64,000 nt of DNA from Vibrio natriegens NBRC 15636 = ATCC 14048 = DSM 759 (GCF_035621455.1 NZ_CP141822.1:2542001-2606000); one strand, 5' to 3'. Positions 37,514 to 47,985 are shown, counted from the first letter of the stretch. The notes: generated from the sequence alone by a model not told the origin. A program made the numbers and translations.

Positions 37514-39199
37514 ATGTTATTCAACTTAATTGGGACTCTTCGTAATGCTAATCTGATTATCCAGCACCAAGAAGAGTCGTTAATAGAGCAAGTCAACGCT
37601 TCTGGTATTTCGATACCGGAAGCGTTAGTCAATTCAGGCATATTTACCTCCAGAGAACTCGCCACTCATCTAAGTTCAATCTTTGGTTTACCCTACGAAC
37701 CGTTATCTAATTATGATTACAGCGCCCTGTGCCAAAAATTGGGGCTGCGCGAGCTGATCACGAGTCATCATGCCCTGCCACTGGAGCGAACGCCTTCGAC
37801 GTTAACTCTCGCTATTGCCGACCCAACTAACCAACAAGCAGAAGATGATTTTCGCTTTGCAACCGGATTGCAAATTGATCTCGTCATTACGGATTTTTCG
37901 GAGCTTGATGCTGCGATTCGCCGTTTGTACGGTCGCGCGTTAGGTCAGGAGAGATCCGGCTTAAAAGAGATCAACCAAGAAGAGTTGGCTAATTTGGTTG
38001 ACGTCGGTGCTGATGAAATCGATAACATCGAAGACTTAAGTCAGGACCAATCACCGGTTAGTCGCTATATCAACCAGATTTTATTGGATGCTGTACGTAA
38101 AGGGGCATCCGATATCCACTTTGAACCTTATGAAAAAATGTATCGGGTTCGGCTGCGTTGTGACGGCATTCTAATTGAGACTCAACAGCCGCCAAGCCAT
38201 TTAAGTCGACGCTTATCGGCTCGAATCAAAATTCTGTCCAAGCTTGATATTGCTGAAAGGCGTATGCCGCAAGACGGTCGAATAAAGTTAAAGCTTAATC
38301 AAGACACTGCGATTGATATGCGAGTGTCCACCTTACCCACTCTATTCGGAGAAAAAATCGTATTGCGACTGCTCGACAGCAGCTCCGCTTCTCTGGATAT
38401 CGATAAACTAGGCTACAGTGACCAGCAAAAGCAGCTGTACTTAGATGCTCTGCGTCGTCCACAAGGCATGATTTTAATGACCGGCCCAACCGGCAGCGGC
38501 AAAACCGTCTCGTTGTACACAGGGCTGAGCATACTCAATAAACCAGAGATCAATATTTCTACGGCTGAAGACCCGGTGGAAATCAACCTCTCCGGAATTA
38601 ATCAGGTTCAGGTTCAACCCAAGATAGGCTTTGGTTTCGCCGAGGCACTGCGCTCTTTCCTGCGTCAAGATCCTGATGTGGTCATGGTGGGAGAAATCCG
38701 CGATTTGGACACAGCAGAAATCGCGATTAAGGCCGCACAAACCGGACACTTAGTCTTGTCGACACTCCACACAAATTCAGCCGCTGAAACCGTTATCCGC
38801 CTAACGAATATGGGCGTTGAAAGCTACAACCTCGCCTCTTCGCTCAGCCTTGTTATTGCCCAGCGCTTAGCCCGTAAACTTTGCTCGCACTGTAAGCAGC
38901 CTCAAGAGGTTACCGCCGCATTACAACATATTGGCATTCAAGCAACTGACCAGATTTATCAAGCTAACCCAAATGGCTGTAACCACTGTACACACGGCTA
39001 TTCGGGAAGAACTGGCATCTATGAGGTGATGCGTTTCGATGAAACCCTATCCGAAGCACTGATTAAAGGTGCCTCGGTAAATCAACTCGAAAAACTCGCC
39101 ATCCGTAACGGGATGAGCACACTACAAATGTCAGGTATTGAAAAGCTTAAGCAAGGCGTCACAAGCTTTAGCGAACTGCAGCGCGTGCTCTACTTTTAA
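37514..39199 (+). CDS. pilB: Type IV pilus assembly ATPase PilB
   Basis: 561 residues. N-terminal MshEN-type domain, then the GspE/PilB motor: Walker A GPTGSGKT near residue 320, Asp box, Walker B VVMVGEIRD, His box GHLVLSTLHTNSA, and a zinc site CSHC...CNHC near residue 460-485. It powers pilus extension in the cytoplasm. The ATG follows the pilA TAA without a gap and with no clear Shine-Dalgarno, suggesting translation by re-initiation. Confidence 0.95.
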   Translation: MLFNLIGTLRNANLIIQHQEESLIEQVNASGISIPEALVNSGIFTSRELATHLSSIFGLPYEPLSNYDYSALCQKLGLRELITSHHALPLERTPSTLTLAIADPTNQQAEDDFRFATGLQIDLVITDFSELDAAIRRLYGRALGQERSGLKEINQEELANLVDVGADEIDNIEDLSQDQSPVSRYINQILLDAVRKGASDIHFEPYEKMYRVRLRCDGILIETQQPPSHLSRRLSARIKILSKLDIAERRMPQDGRIKLKLNQDTAIDMRVSTLPTLFGEKIVLRLLDSSSASLDIDKLGYSDQQKQLYLDALRRPQGMILMTGPTGSGKTVSLYTGLSILNKPEINISTAEDPVEINLSGINQVQVQPKIGFGFAEALRSFLRQDPDVVMVGEIRDLDTAEIAIKAAQTGHLVLSTLHTNSAAETVIRLTNMGVESYNLASSLSLVIAQRLARKLCSHCKQPQEVTAALQHIGIQATDQIYQANPNGCNHCTHGYSGRTGIYEVMRFDETLSEALIKGASVNQLEKLAIRNGMSTLQMSGIEKLKQGVTSFSELQRVLYF

Positions 39200-39229
39200 T
39201 TTCACTTTGAACTAGCAGCCATTTAGCCT

Positions 39230-40453
39230 ATGAAAACGACGACCCCACAACTAAAGAACTTCCGCTGGAAAGGCATTAATAGCTCAGGAAAAAAAACTTC
39301 TGGGCAAACGCTGGCCATGAGCGAAGTGGAAGTACGCGAACGACTCAGCGCTCAGCACATAAAAATCAAAAAACTGAAAAAAAGTAGTATTTCTTTTATA
39401 ACCAAACTGAGTCATCGGGTAAAAGGCAAAGACATCACCGTTTTTACTCGTCAAATTTCGACTATGCTGGTCACTGGTGTCCCACTCGTTCAGGCTTTAA
39501 AATTGGTTTCCAATAACCATAAAAAAGCCGAGATGAAGTCTATTTTAATGAGCGTAACTCGAGCGGTTGAAGCGGGTACACCGATGTCGAAAGCAATGCG
39601 CACCGCCAGCGCACATTTTGACGCACTTTATACTGACCTTATCTCAACCGGAGAACTCTCAGGCAATCTGGCAGAAGTCTTCGAACGACTGGCCACTTAC
39701 CGTGAAAAAAGTGAGGAACTCAGAGCGAAAGTCATCAAAGCCCTGATCTACCCAGCCATGGTTATGTTGGTTGCGCTCGGCGTGTCCTATCTAATGCTCA
39801 CTCAAGTTATCCCTGAGTTTGAAAAAATGTTTTCTGGGTTTGGTGCAGATTTACCTTGGTTCACCAGACAAGTACTAGACTTGTCTGCGTGGATGCAAAA
39901 TTGGGGTTCATTTATCGCTCTTGGGGCACTTAGCCTAATTATATCAGCAAGAATACTGGTCAAACGTTCTGATTCTTTTCGCTTGATGATGGATCGAGCC
40001 ATATTGAGAATTCCCGTTCTTGGCGCTGTGTTGTCCAAGGCTGCGATTGCTAAATTTAGCCGAACCCTGGCCACCAGCTTTAGCGCGGGTATTCCTATTC
40101 TGACCAGTTTAAAAACCACCTCCAAAACGTCAGGAAACCTGCACTATCAGCTGGCAGTCGAAGAAGTCTATCGTGATACAGCAGCTGGTATGCCAATGTA
40201 TGTCGCAATGCGTAACTGCGATGTTTTCCCTGAATTAGTGCTACAAATGGTGATGATTGGAGAAGAATCAGGCAGGCTTGATGAGATGCTCAATAAAGTC
40301 GCAACTATTTATGAGTTCGAAGTAGATAATACCGTCGATAACCTAAGTAAGATTCTTGAACCGCTGATTATTGTTTTTCTTGGTGTGGTCGTTGGTGGAT
40401 TAGTGACAGCAATGTACCTGCCAATCTTTAACTTAATGAGTGTATTAGGCTAA
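39230..40453 (+). CDS. pilC: Type IV pilus inner-membrane platform protein PilC
   Basis: 407 residues with the duplicated GspF/PilC domain (about 70-195 and 275-397). Repeats of the motif [19 protein letters not shown] and [16 protein letters not shown] mark the two halves, and three membrane segments are visible, the last near 375-400. It anchors the motor ATPases and pilin at the inner membrane. 30 bp after pilB. Confidence 0.95.
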   Translation: MKTTTPQLKNFRWKGINSSGKKTSGQTLAMSEVEVRERLSAQHIKIKKLKKSSISFITKLSHRVKGKDITVFTRQISTMLVTGVPLVQALKLVSNNHKKAEMKSILMSVTRAVEAGTPMSKAMRTASAHFDALYTDLISTGELSGNLAEVFERLATYREKSEELRAKVIKALIYPAMVMLVALGVSYLMLTQVIPEFEKMFSGFGADLPWFTRQVLDLSAWMQNWGSFIALGALSLIISARILVKRSDSFRLMMDRAILRIPVLGAVLSKAAIAKFSRTLATSFSAGIPILTSLKTTSKTSGNLHYQLAVEEVYRDTAAGMPMYVAMRNCDVFPELVLQMVMIGEESGRLDEMLNKVATIYEFEVDNTVDNLSKILEPLIIVFLGVVVGGLVTAMYLPIFNLMSVLG

Positions 40454-40520
40454 AATGGAGGCTGTAAATTAATCATTAAAACAGCACCTTGCCGTTTGAT
40501 GCACCGCTCAAGAGACAAAT

Positions 40521-41390
40521 ATGGAAGTATTTCAGTACTACCCGTGGTTATTCGTTATATTCGCCGTGGTTTTTGGTTTGATCGTGGGAAGTTTTCTCAA
40601 TGTCGTTATCTATCGACTTCCAAAAATCATGGAGCTGGAATGGCGCCGTGAATGTGCTGAGTCTTTTCCTGAATACAATATTGAATCACCTAAAGAAGTA
40701 CTCACATTAAGCGTACCCCGCTCCTCTTGCCAACAATGCGGTACTCCGATTCGCATTCGCGATAACATTCCAGTGATCAGTTGGCTACTTCTAAAAGGTA
40801 AATGCCACAACTGTAGCGCAGCGATCAGCGCCAGATACCCACTTGTAGAAATACTGACGGCAGCCTGCTCCGGCTACGTTGCGTTTCATTTTGGATTCAG
40901 CTATTTCACTATTGCGCTTATATTCTTTACTTTCATTCTGATCGCAGCGACGTTTATCGATCTCGATACCATGCTGCTGCCCGATCAATTAACATTGCCA
41001 TTAACTTGGGCTGGCATTGCTCTAGCATTGTTCGAAGTCAGTCCTGTTAGTCTGCAAGATGCCGTGATCGGTGCAATCGCTGGCTATTTATGTCTCTGGT
41101 CTGTTTATTGGGGCTTTAAATTGCTCACTGGCAAGGAAGGCATGGGCTATGGCGACTTTAAGCTACTCGCAGCGCTTGGCGCTTGGCTGGGCTGGCAAGC
41201 TTTACCAATGATCATTTTGCTTTCTTCTATCGTAGGCGTCATATTTGGAATAATTCAGCTACGATTGCAGAAGAAAGGGATCGAAAAGGCCTTCCCTTTC
41301 GGTCCTTACTTAGCGATTGCCGGATGGGTAAGTTTACTCTGGGGTGATCAAATTCTAAATTGGTATTTCACATCAATTCTAGGAGCGTAA
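40521..41390 (+). CDS. pilD: Prepilin peptidase / N-methyltransferase PilD
   Basis: 289 residues. The cytoplasmic zinc motif is C70-C73-C95-C98; catalytic aspartates are D147 (in [11 protein letters not shown]) and D212 (GYGDFKLL). About eight membrane helices. It cleaves and methylates pilins and, in vibrios, also the type II secretion pseudopilins. The stop codon TAA abuts the coaE ATG, with AGGAG inside the last pilD codons serving coaE. Confidence 0.96.
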   Translation: MEVFQYYPWLFVIFAVVFGLIVGSFLNVVIYRLPKIMELEWRRECAESFPEYNIESPKEVLTLSVPRSSCQQCGTPIRIRDNIPVISWLLLKGKCHNCSAAISARYPLVEILTAACSGYVAFHFGFSYFTIALIFFTFILIAATFIDLDTMLLPDQLTLPLTWAGIALALFEVSPVSLQDAVIGAIAGYLCLWSVYWGFKLLTGKEGMGYGDFKLLAALGAWLGWQALPMIILLSSIVGVIFGIIQLRLQKKGIEKAFPFGPYLAIAGWVSLLWGDQILNWYFTSILGA

Positions 41391-42005
41391 ATGACTTTGG
41401 TTATTGGCTTAACAGGCGGTATCGCTAGCGGTAAAACCACTGTGGCGAATCTGTTCAAGCAGCAATTTAAAATCGACATCGTTGATGCAGATATTGTTGC
41501 AAGAGAAGTCGTCGAACCCGGTACACCGGGACTGACAGCAATTATTGAGCACTTTGGTAGCGATATTGTTCGTGACGATCAAATGCTCGATCGGGCGAAG
41601 TTAAGAGAGAAAATCTTTTCGAACCAAGATGAAAAAGACTGGCTTAATAAGCTATTGCACCCGATCATTCGCGAAAAAATGGTAGAAGACTTACAGCAAG
41701 TCACCTCTGATTATGCACTTCTGGTTGTGCCGCTACTGGTAGAGAACCAACTAGAAAGCCTATGTGACCGTGTTCTGGTGGTGGATGTCGATCCTGAAAC
41801 GCAAATATCTCGTACGATGAAACGCGATAATGTCAGCGAAGAACAAGCCCGTGCGATACTTGTATCCCAGGCATCAAGACAGCAAAGGCTCGATATGGCA
41901 GACGATGTGGTTAATAATAACCCGGATGACCAAGATCTTTTGCTTCAAATCACAGATTTGCATGAAAAGTACCTAGCCATGTGTAAGAAAAATCTGCAAA
42001 ATTAG
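41391..42005 (+). CDS. coaE: Dephospho-CoA kinase
   Basis: 204 residues. P-loop GGIASGKT at 9-16, DADIVAREVV and the LLHPIIR lid region are typical. Last step of coenzyme A synthesis. AGGAG five bases upstream lies within pilD, so expression is tied to the pil operon, a link conserved in gamma-proteobacteria. Confidence 0.97.
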   Translation: MTLVIGLTGGIASGKTTVANLFKQQFKIDIVDADIVAREVVEPGTPGLTAIIEHFGSDIVRDDQMLDRAKLREKIFSNQDEKDWLNKLLHPIIREKMVEDLQQVTSDYALLVVPLLVENQLESLCDRVLVVDVDPETQISRTMKRDNVSEEQARAILVSQASRQQRLDMADDVVNNNPDDQDLLLQITDLHEKYLAMCKKNLQN

Positions 42006-42025
42006 AATGAAATTCACCAAGGCTT

Positions 42026-42772
42026 ATGTCGATGACCACGCACAAATTTGAACATCCGTTAAATGAGAAAACTCGTATTTATCTAAGAGTAGAGTCTCTG
42101 CTGCGTCAGGCTCACTTGGCTTCTGGCTTTGCTGAAAATCATCAGTACCAGCTCTTTTTCCGTGCGTTGTTTGATATGGTTGAGATTTTCGAGCAACTGC
42201 AACTGAAAAGTGAACTGGCCAAAGATCTTGAAAAACAGCGTTTGAGTTATCGACATTGGCTCCATGTAGAAGGTGTCGATCAAGAGGCACTGACATCATT
42301 ACTCAATGACATCGATGTAGTGCACAAACAATTAATGCGCGCTGAAAGGTTTGGTCAGGCACTGAAAGATGATCGATTCTTAAGCTCGATCAGACAAAGG
42401 TTTAATCTGCCTGGTGGCTCTTGTTGTTTTGATTTACCCGCTTTGCATTACTGGCTGCATTTACCACTTGAACGTAAAAAGCAGGATGCACAAAAATGGC
42501 TGGATAGCTTGAAGCCGCTTTCGGATGCGTTGAACTTATGGCTAAAGTTAACCCGAGAAACTGGGCAATTTAAAGCTCAAATCGGCCGTGCGGGCTTCTT
42601 CCAGAGTGATGCTGATGAAGCGAATATTCTGAGACTCCATATTCCTATGGAGCACGGCGTCTACCCAATGATTTCAGGTCATAAAAACCGCTTTGCGATT
42701 AAGTTTATGTCGTTTGAAAGTGGTCAAGCTTGCACTCAAGATGTCGAGTTTGAATTAGCGGTATGTAGCTAG
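42026..42772 (+). CDS. zapD: Cell division protein ZapD
   Basis: 248 residues, matching E. coli ZapD/Yac[17 protein letters not shown] at the N-terminus, [18 protein letters not shown] in the middle and the C-terminal [13 protein letters not shown]. It binds FtsZ and bundles protofilaments at the division site. Two close ATGs (42026, 42032) are possible starts. 20 bp after coaE. Confidence 0.94.
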   Translation: MSMTTHKFEHPLNEKTRIYLRVESLLRQAHLASGFAENHQYQLFFRALFDMVEIFEQLQLKSELAKDLEKQRLSYRHWLHVEGVDQEALTSLLNDIDVVHKQLMRAERFGQALKDDRFLSSIRQRFNLPGGSCCFDLPALHYWLHLPLERKKQDAQKWLDSLKPLSDALNLWLKLTRETGQFKAQIGRAGFFQSDADEANILRLHIPMEHGVYPMISGHKNRFAIKFMSFESGQACTQDVEFELAVCS

Positions 42773-42845
42773 CCGAATCTCACTCAACTACTATTTCATT
42801 ATTCCTCTCTATTCGAGAAACATTGTTAATTCAGAGAACCAACCC

Positions 42846-43040
42846 ATGTCTAAAATTACTATCGTTCAATGCCCTCAATGTGGAGCCGACGTAGAATGGG
42901 GAGAGCAAAGCCCTCACCGACCATTTTGTAGCAAAAAATGCCAGATGATTGATTTTGGTGAATGGGCAGACGAAGAGAATGCCATTGCTGGCGCGCCAGA
43001 CATGTCAGATAGTGACGGCTGGTCAGAAGATCAATACTAG
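42846..43040 (+). CDS. yacG: DNA gyrase inhibitor YacG
   Basis: 64-residue zinc protein with [11 protein letters not shown]...PFCSKKC, the four-cysteine YacG site. An acidic C-terminal tail follows. It binds GyrB and inhibits gyrase in E. coli. coaE-zapD-yacG order is conserved. Its TAG stop codon is the first three bases of a 7-bp tandem repeat. Confidence 0.94.
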   Translation: MSKITIVQCPQCGADVEWGEQSPHRPFCSKKCQMIDFGEWADEENAIAGAPDMSDSDGWSEDQY

Positions 43041-43086
43041 GTTCTAGGTTCTAGGTTCTAGGTTCTAGGTTCTAGGTTCTAGGTTC
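43038..43086. repeat. Seven tandem copies of TAGGTTC
   Basis: Perfect 7-bp units from 43038 to 43086 (49 bp). The first unit supplies the yacG stop codon. The array ends 12 bp before the operon terminator hairpin. Such perfect short arrays can change copy number by slippage; here gain or loss would not alter the YacG protein. Confidence 0.97.
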
Positions 43087-43097
43087 TGAAGATTGAG

Positions 43098-43126
43098 GAA
43101 GTTGGCGTGAGAGCGTCAACTTTTTT
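43098..43126 (+). terminator. Terminator after yacG
   Basis: AAGTTGGCG and CGTCAACTT pair with one G-T wobble around a short loop, followed by TTTTTT. The following stretch to the rplS terminator (43127-43313) shows no gene. Confidence 0.85.
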
Positions 43127-43313
43127 ATTGTCTGTAAGAAAACACTTCTCTTTCGTTTCTCTACCACTCTCTACATTTACCGCTCTCCTTCTATTTCAGA
43201 GGATTACGCGAAGGTGTATTTTCATATAGCAAGGAGAAGGAACGAAGTTTACGCCAGTAAATGAGCGCCGATGAAAACTGTAGAAAGGAAAGTAGCCAGT
43301 TATGAGCAAACAT

Positions 43314-43342
43314 AAAAAACGGAGCCCAAAAGGACTCCGTTT
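43314..43342 (-). terminator. Terminator of the rpsP-rimM-trmD-rplS operon
   Basis: On the minus strand AAACGGAG...CTCCGTTT with extra inner CC/GG pairs, followed by TTTTTT. Confidence 0.88.
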
Positions 43343-43364
43343 AATGAGAACGCTAGTTATAGCA

Positions 43365-43718
43365 TTACTTCTTAGCAAGTTTCTCTTTGATACGAGCAGA
43401 CTTACCAGAACGCTCACGTAGGTAGTACAACTTGGCACGACGTACTGCACCACGGCGTTTAACTTCGATGCTATCAACGATTGGAGAGTGTGTTTGGAAC
43501 GTACGCTCAACACCTTCACCGTTAGAGATCTTACGTACAGTGAAAGCAGAGTGTAGACCACGGTTACGGATTGCGATTACAACGCCTTCGAAAGCCTGTA
43601 GACGCTCACGGTCACCTTCTTTTACCTTAACTTGAACAACAACAGTGTCACCTGGTGCAAATTTAGGTAGGTCTGATTTCATTTGCTCTTCTTCAAGAGC
43701 TTTGATGATGTTACTCAT
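43365..43718 (-). CDS. rplS: 50S ribosomal protein L19
   Basis: 117 residues from the ATG at 43718 ([12 protein letters not shown]); the frame continues upstream but without homology. [16 protein letters not shown] and the C-terminal [16 protein letters not shown] match L19, which sits at the 30S-50S interface. Last gene of the conserved rpsP-rimM-trmD-rplS operon, 41 bp after trmD. Confidence 0.98.
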
Positions 43719-43758
43719 TTTAAAATTCCTAGAATAAACTGATACTAAATAAATTAGG

Positions 43759-44520
43759 TTACTTTGCATTCTGTTCGTTAACGGCTTTATGCTCATTAAC
43801 AAACTCGGCAAGTAATTGTTCCTGTTCGTCAGTCAGAGCTAGGTTTTCCAGGAGCTCTGGTCTTCTTAGCCAAGTTCGGCCCAGCGACTGCTTGAGTCGC
43901 CATTGACGAATGTCCTTGTGATTACCTGACATCAGTACCGCTGGTACTTCTTTGCCATCCAATACTTCAGGACGCGTATAGTGAGGGCAATCTAGCAAAC
44001 CATTAGCAAAAGAATCTTCTTCTGCTGACGAGAAATCACCCAGCACTCCCGGTATAAACCGAGAAACTGAATCAATTAACGTCATGGCTGGTATCTCGCC
44101 ACCCGTCATCACAAAATCCCCAATCGACCATTCTTCGTCGACTTCGGATTGAATGATGCGCTCATCTACCCCTTCATAACGGCCACAAATAAGAAGTAAA
44201 TTCTCATTTGTTGCCAGTTCTTCAACCCCTTGCTGGTCGAGCTTGCGACCTTGAGGAGAGAGGTAAATGACTTTCGTCTTACCCGGTGAGGCTTGCTTAG
44301 CGGTATGAATGGCATCGCGCAAAGGCTGAACCATCATTAACATACCTGGGCCACCACCGTAAGGTCGGTCATCGACAGTTCGATGTTTGTCGTGAGTGAA
44401 ATCTCGAGGATTCCAAGTCTCAATCGACAAAAGACCTTTTTTAACCGCTTGACCTGTTACTCCAAAATCAGTAACAGAACGGAACATTTCAGGAAAAAGG
44501 CTAATAACGCCAACCCACAT
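43759..44520 (-). CDS. trmD: tRNA (guanine-37-N1)-methyltransferase
   Basis: 253 residues. SPOUT-class trefoil-knot methylase: [25 protein letters not shown] (SAM knot), [10 protein letters not shown] and the catalytic Asp region near residue 170. It methylates G37 in tRNAs reading CNN and GGN codons, preventing +1 frameshifts. 28 bp after rimM. Confidence 0.98.
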   Translation of the reverse strand: MWVGVISLFPEMFRSVTDFGVTGQAVKKGLLSIETWNPRDFTHDKHRTVDDRPYGGGPGMLMMVQPLRDAIHTAKQASPGKTKVIYLSPQGRKLDQQGVEELATNENLLLICGRYEGVDERIIQSEVDEEWSIGDFVMTGGEIPAMTLIDSVSRFIPGVLGDFSSAEEDSFANGLLDCPHYTRPEVLDGKEVPAVLMSGNHKDIRQWRLKQSLGRTWLRRPELLENLALTDEQEQLLAEFVNEHKAVNEQNAK

Positions 44521-44547
44521 GTTTATCTCGCTCTGTAATTTTGGAGA

Positions 44548-45096
44548 TTAGAATCCAGGATCCCAGTCAACTTCGATCCGTTGAGCTTCGCGATCAACTT
44601 TAATGATCACTTGCTCTTCAAGGAACGGGATTAATCGTTCCTTTTGCCCGAAAGCATCTTTAAGATTTGCTTTAACAACCAGAACATCATTTGAGCCAGT
44701 TTCTAGCATGTCAGTAACGACACCCAGATCGTAACCTTTAGTGGTTACTACTTGCATCCCAAACAATTCACGCCAGTAGAACTCATCTTCTGACAATTCA
44801 GGTAGTACCGCAGGGTCAATAGCAATTTCAAAGTTCGTCATTAAATGCGCGTCTTCACGAACATCCATGCCTTCCAGCTTAGCCACCATACCTTTGTTAT
44901 GGCGCTTCCAGCTTTCTACTTTGTACTCAACCCATGTGCCCTTTTGGTTAATGTACCAAGGACTGTAATCGAAAATGCTTTCAGCATTGTCTGTGTAGGA
45001 AAAAACCTTAAGCCAACCTCGAATGCCGTAAGTAGCACCAAACTTGCCTACAACAATCTTTTCGTTGCTCATTGTTTCTTTACCTTTCATCGACAT
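44548..45096 (-). CDS. rimM: 16S rRNA processing protein RimM
   Basis: 182 residues from the ATG at 45096. N-terminal RimM domain ([16 protein letters not shown]) and C-terminal PRC barrel ([12 protein letters not shown], then [11 protein letters not shown]). It assists 30S head maturation with S19. An inner ATG at 45072 (MSNEKIVVG) has AAGG ten bases away and could be the true start; both give complete domains. Confidence 0.96.
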   Translation of the reverse strand: MSMKGKETMSNEKIVVGKFGATYGIRGWLKVFSYTDNAESIFDYSPWYINQKGTWVEYKVESWKRHNKGMVAKLEGMDVREDAHLMTNFEIAIDPAVLPELSEDEFYWRELFGMQVVTTKGYDLGVVTDMLETGSNDVLVVKANLKDAFGQKERLIPFLEEQVIIKVDREAQRIEVDWDPGF

Positions 45097-45126
45097 AAAC
45101 TAGTTTCTACTTCTAACAGTAAAAAA

Positions 45127-45375
45127 TTAAGCCGCTTTTTGAGCGTCTTTAACTAGCTTAGCAACGCGGTCAGATACAGACGCGCCTTGACCAACCCAGT
45201 GGTTAACGCGGTCTAGGTCTAGACGTAGACCTTCTTCTTGACCTTTAGCAGTTGGGTTAAAGAAACCAACTTTCTCGATGAAACGGCCAGTTGCAGCGTT
45301 GCGGCTGTCCGCTACTACGATTTGATAAAATGGACGCTTCTTAGCGCCGTGACGTGCCAAACGAATGGTTACCAT
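45127..45375 (-). CDS. rpsP: 30S ribosomal protein S16
   Basis: 82 residues, the standard length: [25 protein letters not shown] and [26 protein letters not shown] precedes the ATG. First gene of its operon; a hairpin followed by a T-rich stretch lies 35-69 bases upstream. Confidence 0.98.
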   Translation of the reverse strand: MVTIRLARHGAKKRPFYQIVVADSRNAATGRFIEKVGFFNPTAKGQEEGLRLDLDRVNHWVGQGASVSDRVAKLVKDAQKAA

Positions 45376-45409
45376 GTCGTCCTCTTTGCTTTCTCAAAAA
45401 TAAAATTAA

Positions 45410-45444
45410 CCCCAAGAACCATTCAATAAATGAACAATTTGGGG
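45410..45444 (-). promoter_or_regulatory. Hairpin with T-rich tail in the rpsP leader
   Basis: On the minus strand CCCCAA/TTGGGG closes an imperfect stem (inner TCATT/AATGG) followed by TTAATTTTATTTTTG, ending about 20 bases before the rpsP Shine-Dalgarno. It resembles an attenuator or intergenic terminator. Confidence 0.45.
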
Positions 45445-45451
45445 CTCGTGC

Positions 45452-45489
45452 CAAAATAAAGCTCCGGAATTTTACTCTTATGCCGGAGC
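45452..45489 (-). terminator. Probable terminator of ffh
   Basis: GCTCCGG and CCGGAGC pair perfectly around a 15-base loop; TTTATTTT follows on the minus strand. 95 bp after the ffh stop. Confidence 0.6.
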
Positions 45490-45583
45490 AATGCAAGGGA
45501 TTTAGTTACTTTTTCACCAACATAAATTGAAATTAAAGTTTGTGATGTAGCTAACACCCTGAAACTATAGTGTGAGCGGGTGA

Positions 45584-46966
45584 TTATCGACCAAATGGGT
45601 TGAAACCACCACCTCCGCCCATGCCACCCATCATGCCTTGCATGTTGCGCATCATGCCTTTCATGCCGCCTTTTTGCATCTTCTTCATCATTTTCTGCAT
45701 CTGGGTGAACTGTTTTAGCAGACGGTTTACGTCCTGAACCTGCACACCGGAACCTGCAGCAATACGCTTCTTACGCGAGCCCTTGATGATTTCTGGGCGT
45801 TGACGCTCTTTCATCGTCATTGAGCTGATGATCGCTTCCATTTGCTTAAACATCTTGTCATCGACTTTATCTTTGACATTGTCAGGTAGCTGAGACATGC
45901 CTGGAAGTTTATCCATCATGCCCATCATGCCGCCCATGTTTTGCATTTGGCCTAGCTGTTCACGGAAGTCTTCTAAGTCGAAGCCTTTCTTCTCTTTGAA
46001 CTTTTTCGCCAGTTTTTCTGCTTTTTCTTGGTCGACGTTACGTTGCAGGTCTTCAATCAAAGACAGAACGTCACCCATGCCAAGAATACGTGATGCTACG
46101 CGGTCTGGGTGGAAAGGTTCTAGTGCGTCAGTTTTCTCACCAACACCTAGGAATTTGATTGGTTTACCCGTGATATGACGAACCGATAGCGCCGCACCAC
46201 CACGTGCGTCACCATCAACTTTAGTTAGAATCACACCCGTAAGTGGCAGTGCATCCCCAAAGGCTTTAGCGGTATTCGCCGCATCCTGACCTGTCATTGC
46301 ATCAACAACAAACAGTGTCTCAACCGGGTTAATCGCAGAGTGAAGATCTTTAATCTCACCCATCATCTGTTCATCAATCGCCAAACGACCAGCGGTATCG
46401 ACAATCAGAACGTCGTAGAATTTCTTCTTCGCGTGGTCGATTGCTGCGTTCGCAATATCAATAGGCTTTTGGTCTGGTGACGACGGGAAGAAATCAACAC
46501 CAATGTCTGATGCCAGTGTTTCTAGCTGTTTGATCGCCGCAGGACGGTAAACGTCGGCAGACACAACCAGTACTTTCTTCTTATCACGTTCTTTTAACAG
46601 CTTAGATAGCTTACCTACCGATGTGGTTTTACCCGCACCTTGTAGACCTGCCATCAAAAGCACTGCTGGCGGCTGAGCGGCTAGGTTCAGAGCTTCGTTA
46701 GACTCACCCATTACAGCTTCAAGTTCGCCTTGAACGATCTTAATAAACTCTTGACCCGGAGTCAGAGATTTCGAAACTTCTACACCAACCGCTTTTTCTT
46801 TAACGCGGTTTACAAATTCACGAACAACAGGAAGCGCAACGTCCGCTTCCAAGAGTGCCATTCGCACTTCACGTAGGGTTTCTTTAATGTTGTCTTCTGT
46901 CAGACGACCTTTGCCACTGATATTTTTCAGCGTTTTGGATAATCGATCCGTTAAATTCTCAAACAT
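45584..46966 (-). CDS. ffh: Signal recognition particle protein Ffh
   Basis: 460 residues. N domain, G domain with P-loop GLQGAGKTTS near 106-115, DTAGRLAID and TKVDGDARGG, then the methionine-rich M domain with RRKRIAAGSGV-like RNA-binding region and a Gly/Met-rich tail. It binds 4.5S RNA and signal peptides and delivers ribosomes to FtsY. Divergent from ypjD, as in enteric genomes. Confidence 0.97.
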   Translation of the reverse strand: MFENLTDRLSKTLKNISGKGRLTEDNIKETLREVRMALLEADVALPVVREFVNRVKEKAVGVEVSKSLTPGQEFIKIVQGELEAVMGESNEALNLAAQPPAVLLMAGLQGAGKTTSVGKLSKLLKERDKKKVLVVSADVYRPAAIKQLETLASDIGVDFFPSSPDQKPIDIANAAIDHAKKKFYDVLIVDTAGRLAIDEQMMGEIKDLHSAINPVETLFVVDAMTGQDAANTAKAFGDALPLTGVILTKVDGDARGGAALSVRHITGKPIKFLGVGEKTDALEPFHPDRVASRILGMGDVLSLIEDLQRNVDQEKAEKLAKKFKEKKGFDLEDFREQLGQMQNMGGMMGMMDKLPGMSQLPDNVKDKVDDKMFKQMEAIISSMTMKERQRPEIIKGSRKKRIAAGSGVQVQDVNRLLKQFTQMQKMMKKMQKGGMKGMMRNMQGMMGGMGGGGGFNPFGR

Positions 46967-47003
46967 CTTTGTCTCTTCGCTAAAATGGCGATTAATTAGT
47001 GTG

Positions 47004-47031
47004 AGTATACCTTAGCCAAGGTCTGAGTCAT
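47004..47031 (-). promoter_or_regulatory. Likely ffh promoter
   Basis: On the minus strand ATGACT, 16-base spacer, TATACT, about 30 bases before the leader reaching the ffh ATG. Based only on the sequence match. Confidence 0.4.
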
Positions 47032-47190
47032 ACCCGTACCGCTGCTCTATTATTGTCTCTATTTCTATATGGAGGGGTAACTTATTAATTTCAATATCTC
47101 ATCTATCGCGATTGTTGTCGCATAGAGCGTAGCCGCAAAGAGTAATGCAAGGTATAATTTCTCTATTGTGCACAACAACATTTAGGATTC

Positions 47191-47985
47191 ATGGATAGCG
47201 TAATTGCCATCGCGGCCGCCATACTTTACGTATTAGCGATTGCGACGATCATACCCGGACTTTCACAGCAGTCAGTCATCAAAGCAAAAACCGTATTTGC
47301 CAGCGCTGCCTGTGCGCTTGTTTTCCATGCGTGGTTATTGAGTGATCTGATCCTCGATGGCTCTGGTCAGAACTTTAGTATTCTTAATGTCGCCTCTCTT
47401 ATCAGTTTCATCATCTCTCTGGTGATGAGCGTTGCGATGCTAAAGAACCGGCTTTGGTTTCTGTTGCCTGTTGTTTATAGCTTTGCTGCCATCAACTTAT
47501 CTGCCGCGGCTTTTTTACCAAGCACCTTCATCAAGCATTTAGAAAACGATCCTAAGCTACTCATTCATATTTCTTTTGCTCTGTTTTCTTATGCCACTCT
47601 GAGTATTGGTGCGTTGTATGCGCTGCAACTCGCTTGGCTGGACCACAAACTGAAAACCAAAAAGTCTCTGGCAATCAACCCTAATTTACCGCCATTACTT
47701 ATGGTTGAACGTCAGTTGTTTAAAATTATTTTGATTGGTAATTTACTTCTGACGGCTACGCTTATTACTGGCTACGTGTTTGTTCAAGATATGTTCGCGG
47801 AAGGAAAAGCGCATAAAGCCATTCTTTCTTTCATTGCTTGGGTGGTCTATTCAGTATTACTGTGGGGCCATTATCAAAAAGGTTGGCGCGGAAGAAAAGT
47901 GACCTGGTTTGCCGTTGCGGGAGCCACATTACTCACTCTGGCTTATTTCGGCAGCCGCTTTGTAAAAGAGATCATTTTGAATTAA
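47191..47985 (+). CDS. ypjD: Inner-membrane protein YpjD, cytochrome c assembly (CcsA-like) family
   Basis: 264 residues with about eight membrane helices. The C-terminal region contains HISFALFSYATLSIGALYALQLAWLD and WVVYSVLLWGHYQKGWRGRK, characteristic of the CcsA/CcmC-like YpjD family. The exact role is unknown; E. coli YpjD is also next to ffh and the CBS-domain gene. A TATAAT hexamer lies at 47153-47158, 30 bp upstream of the ATG. Confidence 0.9.
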   Translation: MDSVIAIAAAILYVLAIATIIPGLSQQSVIKAKTVFASAACALVFHAWLLSDLILDGSGQNFSILNVASLISFIISLVMSVAMLKNRLWFLLPVVYSFAAINLSAAAFLPSTFIKHLENDPKLLIHISFALFSYATLSIGALYALQLAWLDHKLKTKKSLAINPNLPPLLMVERQLFKIILIGNLLLTATLITGYVFVQDMFAEGKAHKAILSFIAWVVYSVLLWGHYQKGWRGRKVTWFAVAGATLLTLAYFGSRFVKEIILN

